This document shows positions 16,165 through 26,202 of a stretch of 64,000 nt of DNA, piece by piece. The DNA lies in NCBI GenBank assembly GCA_918797485.1, contig CAKKNE010000005.1, positions 1,984,001 to 2,048,000 on the forward strand. The letters are read 5' to 3'. Under the pieces are notes generated by a model. The model was not told the DNA's origin and did no database searches. It saw nothing but the letters and a program-made list of their open reading frames with translations. Within the stretch, counting starts at the first letter, position 1. Every line of letters begins with the position of its first letter. A program made the position numbers and the translations under genes. The DNA comes from Pelagomonas calceolata. Taxonomy: Eukaryota; Sar; Pelagophyceae; Pelagomonadales; Pelagomonadaceae.

Positions 16165-17610
16165 ATGCTTCTCCGCTGCGCCCGACGCGCCGTGGGCCCT
16201 CACCCACGACGCCTGCTGGTCGCTGCCCGCTCCCGGCGCGTCACAACTGCACAAACAAAAAAGACCATACTGGCCAGTGCATCGAGTGCCAGTGCGCACG
16301 CCGACGACGCGGCGCCGCAACTGAGTGCCCAGACGCGAGCCGACGCGGCGCAGAGCAGCAACGACACGAAAGACGACGACAAGGACGGAAGCAGCCTCGC
16401 CGCCGCCTGGGCCGCGCTGCCCCAGGAGCACCGCGCCGGTTTAGGTGTAGTCACCGCAGCCACAGCAGCGCTGAATTTTAGTTTTGGTGCTATCGTGCCC
16501 GTGCTGCCGCAGTACGCGCTCGGTCTGGGTCTAGGGTCGAGCGGCGTCGGGCTCGTGTTGGCGGCGCCGGCGTTCGCGCGCGTCTGCCTCAACTCGCCCT
16601 TTGGTCGATTGGCTGATAGCAGAGGACGACGGCCGCTGATGATCTTCGGCGAGGCCGCGGCGGCCTGCGGCGTGGCCTTGACCGGTATGGCGCCCACCGC
16701 AACAACTATGGTCGCCGCGCGGCTGTTGGTCGGCGCGGGCGGCTCGGCGGCCAATGCTGGCAGCACGGCTTATGTGGGAGACGTTACTGGATTGCCCAAG
16801 GTCCAAAGGCACCGAGGGTTGATACTGGGGGTCCAGTCCGCGGCGACGGCCGGCGCGTGGGTGCTCGGGCCCGCATGTGGTGGAGTGCTCGCTGGACTTT
16901 GGGGCGCGCCGGGGAGCTTCGCGGCGATGGGCGGCCTGGCGATGGCTTGTGCTGGAGGATACTACGCTCTGGTGCCGGAGACGCTCTCACTTGCTACAAA
17001 GGCGGATGAGCCTTCATCATCATCGTCGTCGTTACTACACGAGCCCGCGCAGCGGACCTGTTTAGCTCTAAATGCGGTGCTCCACGCGAACTACGCGGCG
17101 ATCCTCGCGATCATGCCGCTGCGCTGCGCGGACGTCTGGGTGACCGCGGGGCCGCTCGAGATCGGGGCGCTCTTCTCGGCGGTGTCGGCGGTCGGCGTCT
17201 TCGGCGGGCCGTTGGCCGGTAAGATGTCGGACCGGCACGGCCGCGCGCCGGTCGTGTGTGCGGGCCTCGGGCTGGCGGCGTTAGGCGGCGGCGGGTTAGC
17301 CCTGGCGGACGCGGTCGAGCCCTTTACCGCGGCCTTTTTCGCATGGGGGTTCGGCGTGTCCGTGGCCGGGCCGGCGCTCACGGCGCTGACGAACGACGTC
17401 GCTCCACCAAGTAGACGGGGCGAGTCGCTCGCGCTGTCGCGGACGGCGGCGGACGGCGCGCTCTGCGTGGCACCGGTCGCGCTGGGGTTGTTGGCGGACC
17501 TCGCGGGCTCGACGGCGGCGCCTTTTGCGGTCTGCTCGCTGGCTACTGCCGGGGCTGTTGGTTTTCTCGGGACGCGGGCGTCGGACCTTCCCTCAAATGT
17601 AAAGTCATAG
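16165..17610 (+). CDS. major facilitator superfamily transporter with organelle-type presequence
   Basis: A 481-residue protein from the ATG at 16165, which has a strong AAAAATG context; an upstream in-frame ATG at 16108 is possible. Residues 1-35 are Arg-rich and acid-free, like a mitochondrial or plastid presequence, followed by a Ser/Asp linker to about residue 80. Then come about 12 hydrophobic segments, with the MFS loop 2-3 signature in GRLADSRGRRPLM and its second-half copy GKMSDRHGRAPV, the usual marker of the family. MFS carriers move small solutes by proton-coupled or facilitated transport; the substrate cannot be inferred. The sequence pattern resembles drug/metabolite efflux (DHA1-like) members. 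Confidence 0.85.
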   Translation: MLLRCARRAVGPHPRRLLVAARSRRVTTAQTKKTILASASSASAHADDAAPQLSAQTRADAAQSSNDTKDDDKDGSSLAAAWAALPQEHRAGLGVVTAATAALNFSFGAIVPVLPQYALGLGLGSSGVGLVLAAPAFARVCLNSPFGRLADSRGRRPLMIFGEAAAACGVALTGMAPTATTMVAARLLVGAGGSAANAGSTAYVGDVTGLPKVQRHRGLILGVQSAATAGAWVLGPACGGVLAGLWGAPGSFAAMGGLAMACAGGYYALVPETLSLATKADEPSSSSSSLLHEPAQRTCLALNAVLHANYAAILAIMPLRCADVWVTAGPLEIGALFSAVSAVGVFGGPLAGKMSDRHGRAPVVCAGLGLAALGGGGLALADAVEPFTAAFFAWGFGVSVAGPALTALTNDVAPPSRRGESLALSRTAADGALCVAPVALGLLADLAGSTAAPFAVCSLATAGAVGFLGTRASDLPSNVKS

Positions 17611-17626
17611 TTTTGTTGTTCATTAC

Positions 17627-19390
17627 TCATGTGTCTACGTGCAGATAGGGGTCCTCGCCGAAGTCGGCCGAGGTGAGCTCGTCCAGTTCGCCTTCGCCAT
17701 CGTCTTCGTCGAAGTCGGGCAGCGGCGCACCGTCGGCGAAGCCGTCATCGCCGTCGAATTCAAAGTCGGGCTCCTCTGTCGGGGCGAAGAGTCCGTCGGC
17801 CGAGAAGAGCCCTGGATTCCGCAGGGCCCGCTCGCGCGCGAGTTTTGCCACGTCGCTCGCGAGCGCCGCCGTCGGCTGCTCCGGGAGCGTACTACTCGTC
17901 TGCGACTCGTCGTCGTCGGCGTCATCGTCCTTGAACCCGCCCCAGGGCCGCGGCGGCTTCGCGGGCGGCTCCTTCCGGAGCGCCGTGGAAAGCAGCATCC
18001 ACGTCTCCGCCGCGCGCGGCGGCCGGTCCATGCCGCACATCCTCTGGATCTCGCGCAGGTTCTCCTTTTGCTGTTCCTTGATCTCGGCGCGCCAGGCGAG
18101 GGCCTCCTGGCGGTCGAAGGGCAGTTCCTCGACGACGCTTGGTAAATCTGCGTCGTGGTGCGCCGCGGCCAGGTCCCCGTCGATCGTCGCCGCCAGGCCC
18201 CGGCACAAGGCGGCGCGCCGAGACGTCGCCTCGGCCGCGGCGGCCGCCGCGGCCGGGAGCGCGCTCGAGCGACCCATCACGCGGGCAAATAAACCCAGCC
18301 GCTGGTCGTCGAGGGCCCGCGCGAAGTCGTCCGCCTTCAACAGAGCACAGACGCGCTCCACGAACGTCGCGTCGAGCAAACCGCGCCGCCTCCGAAACTC
18401 GCCGTGGAAGTAGTCCGCGGCCCGCAACGCGTCGTGCGCCTTTTCCGCAGTTTCAAAGTCGGGCGCCGCCGCGGCTTCCGCGGCGGCGGCGCGCGCCGCC
18501 GCGGCCGCGGCGGCGGCCCGCTCGCAGAGCTGGCAGCACCCGTGCACCGGCACGAGCGCCTTCGCAGCTTGGAGCGCGGGCCGCTCCAATGGCAAACGAG
18601 GTGCATCGGGCGCGTCGGCCTCCGTTATGGTCCCATCGGCGAGGCGCGCCAGGAGGAGTTCCGTGCGGTCGTCGGCCTCGTTCAGCGCCGCCATGAGCGG
18701 CCCGGGCGCGTACGGCGCGCCGCCCAGCCGCCGCGGCAGCGGATCCTGAGCGAACTCCAGGAACACTCTCGCGTCGCCCGCCTCGACCTCCTCCTCGAGC
18801 TCGCAGGAGAAGTCCGGCTCCGACAGCTCCGAGGCGGGCGGGCTCGGGAGGCTGTCGGGTGTGTCCGCGCTATCGACACTCGCGCGGCCGTCCTCGCTGA
18901 GGCGCGAGCGGCGCCGCTCCGCCGCGACGGACAGAGGCGTGTGGACGTCGTCGAACGCCGCGGACGAGCGCCGCCGCCGCCGCGAGAACTCGGACGGCGA
19001 CGTTGGTACTGGAGAGAGCGGCGGCCGGCCGGGCGTGCGCGGCGTTCTAGGTGGTGTCCGCGGGGGTGTCCGCGGCGGCGTCATCGCCGGTGGTGGAGGC
19101 GCGTCCTCGTAGTCGAATTGGATCTGATCCACAGCTTCGTCGCCGGAGAAGGAGATCGAGAGCGAGGGGGCCGTCGGCCCAGCCCGCTTCGCCAGCATGG
19201 CCTCGAGGGCGCTCGTCTTTTTCGGCGCGGCCGGCGCGGCCGGCTTCGCGGCGGCGGCCGCGCGGCCGGCGAAGAGGTTACTTAGTGCCGCGTGCTTGTC
19301 GTCGGGTTCTTTGGCTTCTTCGGCCGGCGGCGCGGCCGGCGGCCCGGCGCGGGCGGCGAGCATGGCCTCGAGGGCATTTGTGTTGGGCAT
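17627..19390 (-). CDS. hypothetical protein with repeated ALEAML motif
   Basis: An unrecognised 587-residue protein started at the ATG at 19390. Two copies of S/N-ALEAMLA-x-RAGP lie near residues 6-17 and 60-72, each followed by Ala/Pro linker; they look like short amphipathic helices for partner or actin binding, but this is unproven. Residues 100-130 hold four TPPRTP repeats. The middle (about 220-500) is alpha-helical and Ala/Glu-rich, with a CCQLCERAAAA stretch. The C-terminus is strongly acidic. There is no signal or membrane segment. Its stop lies 16 bp from the MFS stop in convergent orientation. Confidence 0.65.
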   Translation of the reverse strand: MPNTNALEAMLAARAGPPAAPPAEEAKEPDDKHAALSNLFAGRAAAAAKPAAPAAPKKTSALEAMLAKRAGPTAPSLSISFSGDEAVDQIQFDYEDAPPPPAMTPPRTPPRTPPRTPRTPGRPPLSPVPTSPSEFSRRRRRSSAAFDDVHTPLSVAAERRRSRLSEDGRASVDSADTPDSLPSPPASELSEPDFSCELEEEVEAGDARVFLEFAQDPLPRRLGGAPYAPGPLMAALNEADDRTELLLARLADGTITEADAPDAPRLPLERPALQAAKALVPVHGCCQLCERAAAAAAAARAAAAEAAAAPDFETAEKAHDALRAADYFHGEFRRRRGLLDATFVERVCALLKADDFARALDDQRLGLFARVMGRSSALPAAAAAAAEATSRRAALCRGLAATIDGDLAAAHHDADLPSVVEELPFDRQEALAWRAEIKEQQKENLREIQRMCGMDRPPRAAETWMLLSTALRKEPPAKPPRPWGGFKDDDADDDESQTSSTLPEQPTAALASDVAKLARERALRNPGLFSADGLFAPTEEPDFEFDGDDGFADGAPLPDFDEDDGEGELDELTSADFGEDPYLHVDT

Positions 19391-19584
19391 TTCCAATGTG
19401 TTTACATGACTTTCACGAGTGGCTCACGCGTTACCCACGGGTCAGTTAGGTACAGACATATCGCAAACATGATAAATTAACACTCAGAAGGCGTCGCTCA
19501 GTTGCGGTAAGCCGGGCTGAAACCTGTTTTTTTTCACCCTTTCAACGCGGACGCCGCGACCCTCACAGACCCCGCCAACGCAAG

Positions 19585-20715
19585 ATGATCCTCACAAACT
19601 GCGCCGCCTGCGCCGCCCCACTGGCCCACAACGCGCCGCGATGCGTTAGATGTCACACGAGATATTGTAACAAGACTTGCCAGCATGACCACTGGCGCCG
19701 CGGCCACAAGCAGATGTGTAAGAAAATACACCGCGGCGGCAACGCAGAACAGTATAATGCCGACAAAAAATACAAGGAGGCCGTCGCGGTCGCGGTCGAG
19801 GCATGCGCGGACGACACGAAGGGCCAGACGTGCTACATCTGCACGCAAGCCCTCCATTGGAAAACGAAGGAGGGCCTCGTGCGCGGTTGCGCGTGCCGCG
19901 GGACTTCGGGCGTCGCGCACGTGTCGTGCCTGGCGGAGCAGGTGAAGATCTTGGTCGCGGAGGCGGAGGAGAACAATTTGGACGTCAAGGTTTTGCAGGC
20001 GAGGTGGGATCGGTGGCACACGTGTAGCCTGTGCGAGCAAGAGTATCACGGCATCGTGCGATGCGCGCTCGGTTGGGCGTGCTGGAAGACGAACGTGGGC
20101 CGGCCGGAGACGGATCGGCTCCATGGCACGGCGATGAACCTGCTTGGGGGCGGTTTATACGCCGCAAGACACCGCGAGGACGCGTTGTCCGTGCAAGAGG
20201 CCGAGTTGGCTATGCGGCGGCGCATTGGCGCGGCAGAAGAAATCATTCTCGCCGTGCAGAGCAATCTTGCGGTCACGTATGACGCGCTCGGGCGGTTCGA
20301 GACAGCCTTACAGATGAAGCGAGACGTACACTCTGGAACCTTGAAGCTATATGGCGAAGAAAGCATCCACACGCTCACACAAGCCAGCAACTACGCGGCG
20401 TCCTTTATCGCTCTACGACGCTTCGCAGAAGCCAAGCCACTGTTTCGAAAGACGATCCCCGTGGCGCGGCGCGTTCTCGGGGAGAGTCATGAGAACACGC
20501 TCAAGATGAGATTGGGTTACGCGGCGGCGATCTATTTCGACGCCGGCGCCACCCTCGACGATCTCCGCGAGGCCGTGACGACGCTAGAGGAGCTGGTTAT
20601 AATCGCACGGCGCGTGTACGGTGGCGCGCACCCGCTGACAGCGAGGATTGAGGGCGACTTGCGAAACGCGCGAGCCGCGCTCCGCGCCCGCGAAACGCCG
20701 CCGAGGAGCGCGTAA
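19585..20715 (+). CDS. MYND zinc finger / RING-CH-like / TPR protein (paralog A)
   Basis: A 376-residue single-exon protein. Residues 6-46 are a MYND zinc finger (CAACAAP, CVRCHTRYCNKTCQ, HWRRGHKQMC). Residues about 80-155 carry a C4HC3-type RING-CH-like cluster (CYICTQAL, CACRGTSGVAHVSC, CSLCEQEYHG, then CALGWACW). Residues 170-360 are kinesin-light-chain-type TPR helices (AVQSNLAVTYDALGRFETAL and successors). MYND and TPR parts bind peptide partners, and a RING-CH cluster would suggest E3 ubiquitin ligase activity, though the loop spacing is unusual. It is a clear paralog of the gene at 39965-41188. It is divergent from the 17627-19390 gene with a 194-bp gap. Confidence 0.82.
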   Translation: MILTNCAACAAPLAHNAPRCVRCHTRYCNKTCQHDHWRRGHKQMCKKIHRGGNAEQYNADKKYKEAVAVAVEACADDTKGQTCYICTQALHWKTKEGLVRGCACRGTSGVAHVSCLAEQVKILVAEAEENNLDVKVLQARWDRWHTCSLCEQEYHGIVRCALGWACWKTNVGRPETDRLHGTAMNLLGGGLYAARHREDALSVQEAELAMRRRIGAAEEIILAVQSNLAVTYDALGRFETALQMKRDVHSGTLKLYGEESIHTLTQASNYAASFIALRRFAEAKPLFRKTIPVARRVLGESHENTLKMRLGYAAAIYFDAGATLDDLREAVTTLEELVIIARRVYGGAHPLTARIEGDLRNARAALRARETPPRSA

Positions 20716-20964
20716 GTCCTATCTTCAGTGCACGAACCACCCTACCCCCACGCGCAATATATATCGGGCCGAGCTCTAATCGTCAGAAAACGGGTTTCGC
20801 GGCCCAAAAAACACCCGAGCGCTGCCCAGCATCAATCGCCTGAGAGCCCCGGGCCCCTAGAGCTCGCGCGTTTCGAAGCCGACAGCATTTGCAAAGCGCT
20901 GCGCCCAGTACCGCTCAGCCAAGCCGACCAAGGACTCTGGGGCTGCCCCCAACACAAGGCAGCC

Positions 20965-21294
20965 ATGCGCCTCGTACGCATCTTCATAATCATGACCACG
21001 GCCCTGGCCGACGACGAGAAACGGGACTGGTTGAGGATACGACGCACGCCGGGCGTGAGACGAGCGAAGGGCGAGCGCATGCGCGGCGTCTCGATGACCA
21101 AGGGCCTCAACCCGCCCTCGAAGCACGGCTGGCCCGTCGACCACCCGACCATGCCGCGGCGCGACGACCACCCGGGCCGGCCCTTAAAATCGCGCGCGGC
21201 CCACATTCGACGGAAGCGCGGCGAGACGCGCGAAAAGCACCGCGAGAAGACGAGGAGAGCGAAGGCGCATCGGGACGACGGGGCCCTAAGATAA
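20965..21294 (+). CDS. small secreted basic protein
   Basis: Started at the ATG at 20965 in a GCAGCC context; the open frame extends upstream to 20728 without supporting features. The 109-residue product begins with MRLVRIFIIMTTALADDEK, a plausible signal peptide cleaved after ALA. The mature part is very rich in Arg, Lys, His and Pro (for example REKHREKTRRAKAHRDD) and has no cysteine pairs. The function is unknown; binding to polyanions is possible. Its stop lies 10 bp from that of the CCDC130-like gene. Confidence 0.5.
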   Translation: MRLVRIFIIMTTALADDEKRDWLRIRRTPGVRRAKGERMRGVSMTKGLNPPSKHGWPVDHPTMPRRDDHPGRPLKSRAAHIRRKRGETREKHREKTRRAKAHRDDGALR

Positions 21295-21304
21295 CATTCA
21301 CACA

Positions 21305-22198
21305 TTACTTACGCCGACGCTTCGCCCTTACCAAAGGCGTCGGCTCCCTTTGTCTTGTCCCGGTCCGCGGCCGCAGTCTCAATGAAGAGAGGTTGCGGTC
21401 CCGCCGTAGCGTCGCCGCCGTCCGCGCTCTACGGTCACCTCCAAAGATGCTTTGAGCGTGCAGCGGCACGCGCGCCGGCTCCCTCCTAGCTCTTTGAAAG
21501 TGCTGCGCCCGGGCCTCGGCGGCGTCCTCCTCAGAAGGTTGTACCAGCTCGACCGCCAAGCCTAGACCCCGCGCCTTCGCCTCATCTACTGAAGCCTCCT
21601 TTCTTTTGGAGCGGTGGCGCCTTCGTAACAACGCATTGGCTCCGTAGTCGTCGTCCGCTCTATCAGAACGGTCGCGCACCCGCTGCAACGCCGCCGCGCG
21701 CTCCCTAGCTCGCTCCCGGTCGTCCTGCTTCCTTTCTAGAGATTGCATCGGGTCCCGCCTCCTAGAAAGCTCTTTCGCCTGGTCGCGGTGGTCCAGTTCC
21801 CCCAGCGCTTTATGACCTTGCTCCTCATCACTAGAATACTCCTCGACCTTCCGCCGCAAATCACCTTCGAACACATAATCGGAATTCTTGGGATCCGTCC
21901 TCACGACGAACGCCCCGCCACATAAACCGGGGCAGCCCATCCCGAACTTCCATATTGTTGTTGAGTGGTACTTGCCATCAGCTTTCTTACTGGCATTAAA
22001 TCGGACGCCCTTCGCCACATGCCGACCACACTTCGTGCACCAGCCGTCGAAGGGCAGCTCGAAGCGGATCAGACCCTTCTGCTCGTACTGGTTGCGGCCC
22101 TTCGTGTGCCCGGTGTGTTGATTGAGTGATTCTTTTGAAGGGTCCCAGCCGGGGGGATAATAAAAATTGTCCGCGCGGGCGGCCGAGAGGGTGGACAT
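21305..22198 (-). CDS. CWC16/Yju2-CCDC130 family pre-mRNA splicing factor
   Basis: A 297-residue protein. The N-terminus has the family hallmarks: FYYPPGWDPSKESLNQH, then GLIRFELPFDGWCTKCG, VAKGVRFNASKKADGKYHST, GMGCPGLCGG and VVRTDPKNSDYV. The four cysteines (CTKC and CPGLC) form the zinc site that contacts the branch helix in the spliceosome. The start YYPPGWDPSK and the TDPKNSDYV block point to CCDC130/Saf4 rather than Yju2 itself. The C-terminal 180 residues are charged, Arg/Glu-rich and probably coiled coil. This is the nuclear catalytic-step branch of splicing. Confidence 0.88.
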   Translation of the reverse strand: MSTLSAARADNFYYPPGWDPSKESLNQHTGHTKGRNQYEQKGLIRFELPFDGWCTKCGRHVAKGVRFNASKKADGKYHSTTIWKFGMGCPGLCGGAFVVRTDPKNSDYVFEGDLRRKVEEYSSDEEQGHKALGELDHRDQAKELSRRRDPMQSLERKQDDRERARERAAALQRVRDRSDRADDDYGANALLRRRHRSKRKEASVDEAKARGLGLAVELVQPSEEDAAEARAQHFQRARREPARVPLHAQSIFGGDRRARTAATLRRDRNLSSLRLRPRTGTRQREPTPLVRAKRRRK

Positions 22199-22752
22199 GG
22201 TGCCTTAGCTTGTCCACGGGTGACGCGCTCGGCTGTAAACGTATGTTGCTTTGCCCTCAGGGTAGGAGTCGGGTGGTGTCTCTCTGACGCGTGCGTCACG
22301 CGGCGTCCCGTTACTGCGCGAGCCAGCGTATGCCAGCAGAGCTCTCAGCACGTAGCTGGGTCACGGGGGCGTATGCGCCGCGCGTCGGCCGCGGCTGAAT
22401 GAGCCTCTGCTTATGGTACTACATGGTACTATATGGTACTATATGGTACTACCGGGTTTTTCGGGACGCGTCGCCGCCTCGCAAGTATACGTGGACGCGC
22501 TCCTCGCCCCGCGCCGCCCGGCGCTAGACAGCCACTTTTTGCTCTCCCGCCTCTCGGCGCTACTCTGCAAAGCGCGCCCTGGCACGCCGCGCGAGCCTAA
22601 GGGGGTCGGGGACGCGCCGTAGGGAGGCACGGGTCCCCGCCGAGACCGCACGTCGTCGTGAAGGGCAGCCCTTGACCTAACGCTGCGGAGGGGCTGCACC
22701 CTCTGGGAGCCAGCTAGAACCAGAGCGGGAGCGCGCGGCGACTGCGGCCACC
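22199..22752. other. divergent promoter region
   Basis: A 554-bp gap between the CCDC130-like gene and the EF-hand gene. It contains the tandem decamer at 22412-22452 and no supported gene. Confidence 0.5.
22412..22452. repeat. tandem decamer, four copies
   Basis: Four head-to-tail copies of ATGGTACTAY occupy 22412-22452, about 300 bp upstream of the EF-hand gene start. The unit contains GTAC palindromes. Confidence 0.85.
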
Positions 22753-25700
22753 ATGGTCTCCGAGAGCAAAAAGCCCACGACCCACGACAGCCATGAAAAG
22801 CAACTAGACACCAAAATCCTGCGGAGCGTCGTATTGCAGATGCACGAGGCCTTCCCGAAGATTTGTATAGCCTGGAACGTCAAGGGGAGCATGAACAAGA
22901 ACTGGAAGATGCTCTTCGAAAGGCTGGACACGGACGGGAGTGGTCGCTTGGACTACAACGAATTCACCGGAGCCTTGGCCGATGTTCTTAAAATAGACGT
23001 ACCGGAGGACCATCTCAAAGCGCTGTGGGCCTACGTCGACCACGATAAGAGCGAACTTGTAAGCATAGAGGAGTTCCAGCACGCCTGCTATCTTTTGCTA
23101 TTAGAGGACTGGCCTATACTAAGTGAAGAAAGACTCGAACAAATATGTATCATTATCAATGATGCGGCGGTCCACGAATTCTCGAAAGAAGGGTCCGGCG
23201 TGACGTCGGGCAACTGGTTCCAGATTTTTAATAAATTTGACACGGATGAGAGTGGGAGGTTGGGCTTCGAGGAGCTCGAGGGCGTGACGCGCATGCGGGA
23301 TCCGGGTTTGAACCTAAGAGAATCAGACTTATCAACCCACGACCTGAAAGGCCTCTGGAAAGCGATAGATAAAGACTGTAGTGGAGATGTGACAGTAGAT
23401 GAATACATGCATTTCATGAGAGCTAGAGGACCGCAGATGCACGAGCTTACCGACTACTCGAAGAAGATGCGTGGGTTATCACTAGGTAATGAAATTAAAG
23501 TATTGCCGGATTTAGATGACGAAGCAAGGGAGGCCGCCGAAGCTTTACCTGTCTCGGCACTCAGGGAAGTGGTCTTACAGATGCACGAGGCCTTCCCCAA
23601 AATTTGCCTGGCCTGGAACGTGCGCAATAGTATGCGGGGCAACTGGCAGATGTTGTTCGAGAGGTTAGACACGGATGGGAGCGGCATGCTCCACTACGGC
23701 GAGTTCCAGGACGCCATTCGGGAAGTACTGTCCCTAGACGTGGCCGAGGATAAAGTGTGGGGCCTCTGGTGCTACGTCGACAAAGATCGCTCGACACAAG
23801 TCACGATCGGCGAGTTCCAGTCCGCACTCTATCTCTTGTTACTGGATGCGTGGCCTTCACTAGAGACGGAACACTTGAATAGGTTATGTGAAATAATTAA
23901 CGACGCGGCGGTGCATGAATTCAGCAAAGAATCTATAGCCGTATCTAGTGGCAACTGGTTCCAGATCTTTAATAAATTTGATACCGATGAGTCCGGTAGA
24001 CTCGGATGGGAAGAACTAGAAGGCGTCACGCGCATGCGGGACCCTGGATTAAATCTGAGAGAAGAAGATCTCAGTACACATGACCTGAAGGGCCTCTGGA
24101 AGGCCATGGACGCCGATTCTGATGGAAATATCACGGTCGACGAGTTCATGCACTTTATGAAAAAATTCTATGATCCTATGTTAGCGTATACGGGTCCTCG
24201 ACACCGGGAACTCGATGACGAGCAAAAAGCGACAGGCAAAGCCATGACCGAGGAACAATTAAGGCCATTAGTACTAGAAATGCACGACCAATTCGACCGG
24301 ATCTGTTTTGCCTGGGACCTGCGGAACGCGATGAATAAAAATTGGGCGATGCTGTTTGAGCGGCTGGATCTGGACGGTTCGGGCCGATTGGACTTCGACG
24401 AGTTTGCTGCTGCTGTTAATGACGTCCTGAAGTGCCCTTTTGATGATGTACAGTTGTATGGCTTGTGGTGCTTTATCGATACTGATGAGTCCGGTGAGGT
24501 CACTATCAAAGAATTTCAGTCGAGGTTATATATTTTGGTATTGTCCGGATGGCCCATCCTGAAAAAGAAACATATGAAGCGGTTATGTACGAAGATTAAC
24601 GATGCCGCAGTACATGAATTTAGTAAAGACGGTTCTGGTATTACAGAAGGCAACTGGTTCGCGATCTTCAACAAATTCGACACGGACGAGTCGGGTAGAC
24701 TGGGCTTTGAGGAGCTCGAGGGTGTCACGAGGATGAGGGATCCCGGGCTCAATCTCAAGGAGAAGGACATGTCGCAAGACGAGCTCAAAGGTTTGTGGCG
24801 AGCCATCGACGAAGACTCGTCCGGGGACGTCACGGTCGACGAGTTCATGCACTTCATGAAGGTCCACGGGCCGCGATTCGATGGGCAGTTCATCGCACAG
24901 AAAAATATCTCTCATGAGGAGTTCATGCGCAAGACGTCTGAAATGCGCAAGTCCCAGGAGGAGAAGGAGCTCAGAGAAGCTAGGAAGCGGCTCATGAGCG
25001 CGGAACGGCGCCGCAAGAAGCGGGAAGAGAAACATCTGGAAAACGTCGCAAAGTTAAAAAAGTTGCGGGAACTCGATTTTCGAGAAAAGAACTCCCCGGC
25101 CTACAAGAAACGACGTAAGAGGCAGGTCGGGCAGTTGACCAAACTGTCGAAATCTCCACTACTCGCTGGGTGTGAAGATATTATCCCGCACTTACTCAAG
25201 CCGGGCGCGAACATCCCCATGCCGTTATCTGTCACTGGTGGAAGGAATAGAATACTGGCATTGAAAGCTAAAAGGCTGGAGGAGGCGCAGAAACGGGCCG
25301 CGGCTCTCGCGTTAGCTCGGAAGGAAGGTAGCAAGCGAGCCGTGAAATTTGGAGCGGGCGTCGCGTCGGCCTTCGGGGCTGCGGGTGCGGAGCGGGCGGA
25401 GAAGCGGGCCATCGCGGAATCGAATGCCCGCAAGAGCGCCTCGAAGAAGAAGCTCCTGGCGCAGGCCGGCACTTCTGGCAGTTTCCGCAAGGCGGGCGCG
25501 GCGCGCGCGGAGGCTCGCGCAATCGCGGAAGCCGAGGAGGCCGAGCGTTTGGCAAGAGAGGCGGAAGTGCCGCAATCGCCGGCGCGGCCCTACGAATGCT
25601 GGTGCGCGCCGGCGCCGGCGCCGTACGCGGCGCCCGCGCCGGCGCCTTTCGAGGCCGAGGCCGAGGCCTACTCCGAGGAGGAGGAGTTGGCGTTTGAGGA

Positions 25701-25860
25701 CGAGCCGCTCGCCGGCGAGTCGGTCTACGAGCCCGACGACGACGCCGTCGCCAGCGACGGCGACGAGGAGGCCGTCGCCAGCGACGCCGACGAGCCGGCC
25801 GAGGAGGAGCTCGGCGAGGAGCTCATGGAGGAGGAGGTCGTCGACGAGGAGGACGGGTAA
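22753..25860 (+). CDS. twelve-EF-hand calcium-binding protein
   Basis: A 1,035-residue single-exon protein made of three tandem modules of about 220 residues (starting near residues 15, 273 and 505). Each starts with MH(E/D)xF(P/D)(K/R)IC-AW and has four EF-hand loops. All twelve 12-residue loops keep Asp at position 1 and Glu at 12, for example DTDGSGRLDYNE, DKDCSGDVTVDE and DADSDGNITVDE, so all could bind calcium. The third loop of each module sits in the invariant block NWFQIFNKFDTDESGRL (FA for FQ in module 3). After residue 725 comes a Lys/Arg/Glu coiled-coil region, then Ala/Pro repeats and an acidic tail. There is no signal or membrane segment. It is probably a cytosolic or cytoskeletal calcium sensor or buffer. 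Confidence 0.88.
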   Translation: MVSESKKPTTHDSHEKQLDTKILRSVVLQMHEAFPKICIAWNVKGSMNKNWKMLFERLDTDGSGRLDYNEFTGALADVLKIDVPEDHLKALWAYVDHDKSELVSIEEFQHACYLLLLEDWPILSEERLEQICIIINDAAVHEFSKEGSGVTSGNWFQIFNKFDTDESGRLGFEELEGVTRMRDPGLNLRESDLSTHDLKGLWKAIDKDCSGDVTVDEYMHFMRARGPQMHELTDYSKKMRGLSLGNEIKVLPDLDDEAREAAEALPVSALREVVLQMHEAFPKICLAWNVRNSMRGNWQMLFERLDTDGSGMLHYGEFQDAIREVLSLDVAEDKVWGLWCYVDKDRSTQVTIGEFQSALYLLLLDAWPSLETEHLNRLCEIINDAAVHEFSKESIAVSSGNWFQIFNKFDTDESGRLGWEELEGVTRMRDPGLNLREEDLSTHDLKGLWKAMDADSDGNITVDEFMHFMKKFYDPMLAYTGPRHRELDDEQKATGKAMTEEQLRPLVLEMHDQFDRICFAWDLRNAMNKNWAMLFERLDLDGSGRLDFDEFAAAVNDVLKCPFDDVQLYGLWCFIDTDESGEVTIKEFQSRLYILVLSGWPILKKKHMKRLCTKINDAAVHEFSKDGSGITEGNWFAIFNKFDTDESGRLGFEELEGVTRMRDPGLNLKEKDMSQDELKGLWRAIDEDSSGDVTVDEFMHFMKVHGPRFDGQFIAQKNISHEEFMRKTSEMRKSQEEKELREARKRLMSAERRRKKREEKHLENVAKLKKLRELDFREKNSPAYKKRRKRQVGQLTKLSKSPLLAGCEDIIPHLLKPGANIPMPLSVTGGRNRILALKAKRLEEAQKRAAALALARKEGSKRAVKFGAGVASAFGAAGAERAEKRAIAESNARKSASKKKLLAQAGTSGSFRKAGAARAEARAIAEAEEAERLAREAEVPQSPARPYECWCAPAPAPYAAPAPAPFEAEAEAYSEEEELAFEDEPLAGESVYEPDDDAVASDGDEEAVASDADEPAEEELGEELMEEEVVDEEDG

Positions 25861-26202
25861 GTAGATTCTATAGAAAAACTTTCTCTCGCCGAGTCTCGAC
25901 GGGATATGTTAGCCCGGCCAGCTGAGAGGCCAGGGGCGCGCACGCGACGGCGTCACGGTAGTGCTTTCGCGTCCTCCGCCCCCGTGGCTAGGTTAAGGCT
26001 CCGCTACTTATCCGTGTCGTCGCCGGCTCTGCGTCGCCCCTTAGTAAATAAATAATAATGCTTACAAATAGCTCTGCGTCGCGCCTCGCGGCGCCCGCGG
26101 GGGTTGCCACCCGCCTGCTCGCATTACACCCAGCGAAAGTGCCGCCGCACTTCCCTTTGTGTTTCCTCTGCTCTCCCTCGCCCGTTCCCGCGCCGTCGAC
26201 CA
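25861..26202. other. intergenic gap, 3' ends of convergent genes
   Basis: A 342-bp gap between the stops of the EF-hand gene and the methyltransferase-like gene. It includes an AT-rich patch near 26041-26070 (TAAATAAATAATAATG) suitable for polyadenylation signals. No gene is seen. Confidence 0.4.
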
